Shown one piece after another: positions 63,911 through 64,000 of a stretch of DNA of 64,000 nt. The notes under the pieces were generated by a model that worked only from the letters and a program-made list of their open reading frames with translations, did not search any database and was not told where the DNA came from. Numbering within the stretch: position 1 is the first letter of the stretch; each line of letters opens with the position of its first letter. Source of the stretch: Burkholderia sp. HI2500. GTDB lineage: Bacteria; Pseudomonadota; Gammaproteobacteria; Burkholderiales; Burkholderiaceae. The stretch spans positions 1,135,701-1,199,700 of the forward strand of contig NZ_NKFL01000007.1 of the NCBI RefSeq assembly GCF_002223055.1, written 5' to 3'. Position numbers and translations under genes: made by a program.

Positions 63911-64000
63911 ATTAACAGCCGATAAGTGTGGGCGCTTGATGAAAGCGAGCTGATCCTCGGATCAGATAGCGAAAGTATCAAGAGTCTCACACTAAAGTAA

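Larger units (their letters stand above)
63441..64000. other. Leader of an rRNA operon
   Basis: No protein gene. It holds a terminator, two promoters and a boxA element (listed separately) in the order found before rRNA operons. The 16S gene should begin beyond the window end. Confidence 0.7.

Noticed and set aside
1..64000. Insertion sequences or prophage
   Set aside because: No transposase with inverted ends, no phage structural genes; the only recombinase-like gene seems inactive.

Overview
The window looks like the replication-origin region of a secondary chromosome (chromosome 2 or 3) or megaplasmid of a Burkholderia species, most likely of the Burkholderia cepacia complex. The evidence is the high GC content, gene families typical of Burkholderia (DUF4148 proteins, a ProQ-like protein, many LysR and AraC regulators, an RND pump), and a plasmid-type origin with an rRNA operon leader at the right edge. 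The species and the replicon number are inferences; no search was possible.

Layout. 0-5 kb: a four-gene efflux operon of AaeB/AaeX/AaeA type with its own outer-membrane lipoprotein; its first gene is cut by the window start. 4.5-6.8 kb: a metal group (tandem-Mop molbindin, NifQ-like protein, EamA transporter with a His-rich tail). 7.3-13.1 kb: ProQ/FinO protein, DUF2889 protein, flavodoxin, TetR with a metallo-beta-lactamase-fold enzyme, and an AraC regulator. 13.1-20.6 kb: the origin and partition region. A non-coding zone carries five sites matching or nearly matching GTTGTCACGTGACAAC (parS), followed by parA and parB (overlapping), a nested hairpin terminator, a convergent Rep_3-type initiator gene, and at least 14 iterons (core CCCATAAnnGGnTACC) upstream of that initiator gene.

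20.6-32 kb: a DUF4148 protein, a LysR gene divergent from a purA paralogue, another LysR gene, an orphan sulfonate-type binding protein, and a catabolic cluster (MFS transporter, porin, M20 amidohydrolase, divergent LysR), then an AraC gene. 32.6-39.9 kb: a LysR gene and a complete RND tripartite efflux operon ending in a strong terminator. 39.9-46.3 kb: dienelactone hydrolase, a second DUF4148 protein, GlxA-type AraC, HD-domain and DUF1289 proteins, then a one-mismatch parS-like site beside a RES/Xre toxin-antitoxin pair and a recombinase-like protein that seems to lack most catalytic residues.

46.3-64 kb: DUF2165 membrane protein, NCS2 permease, arylsulfotransferase-like propeller with a divergent LysR gene, lipoprotein gamma-glutamyltransferase, several secreted or lipoprotein hypotheticals, CbrC-family protein, a YhaO/YhaN nuclease-ATPase pair, a small SpoT-like HD hydrolase and a DUF429 protein. 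The window ends in a leader with two sigma-70-like promoters and a boxA, so a 16S rRNA gene should begin just beyond position 64000.

How the parts fit: Rep binds the iterons to start replication, and ParA/ParB act on the parS cluster to segregate the replicon. The toxin-antitoxin pair with a parS-like site may add stability. The rest is accessory transport, regulation and catabolism.
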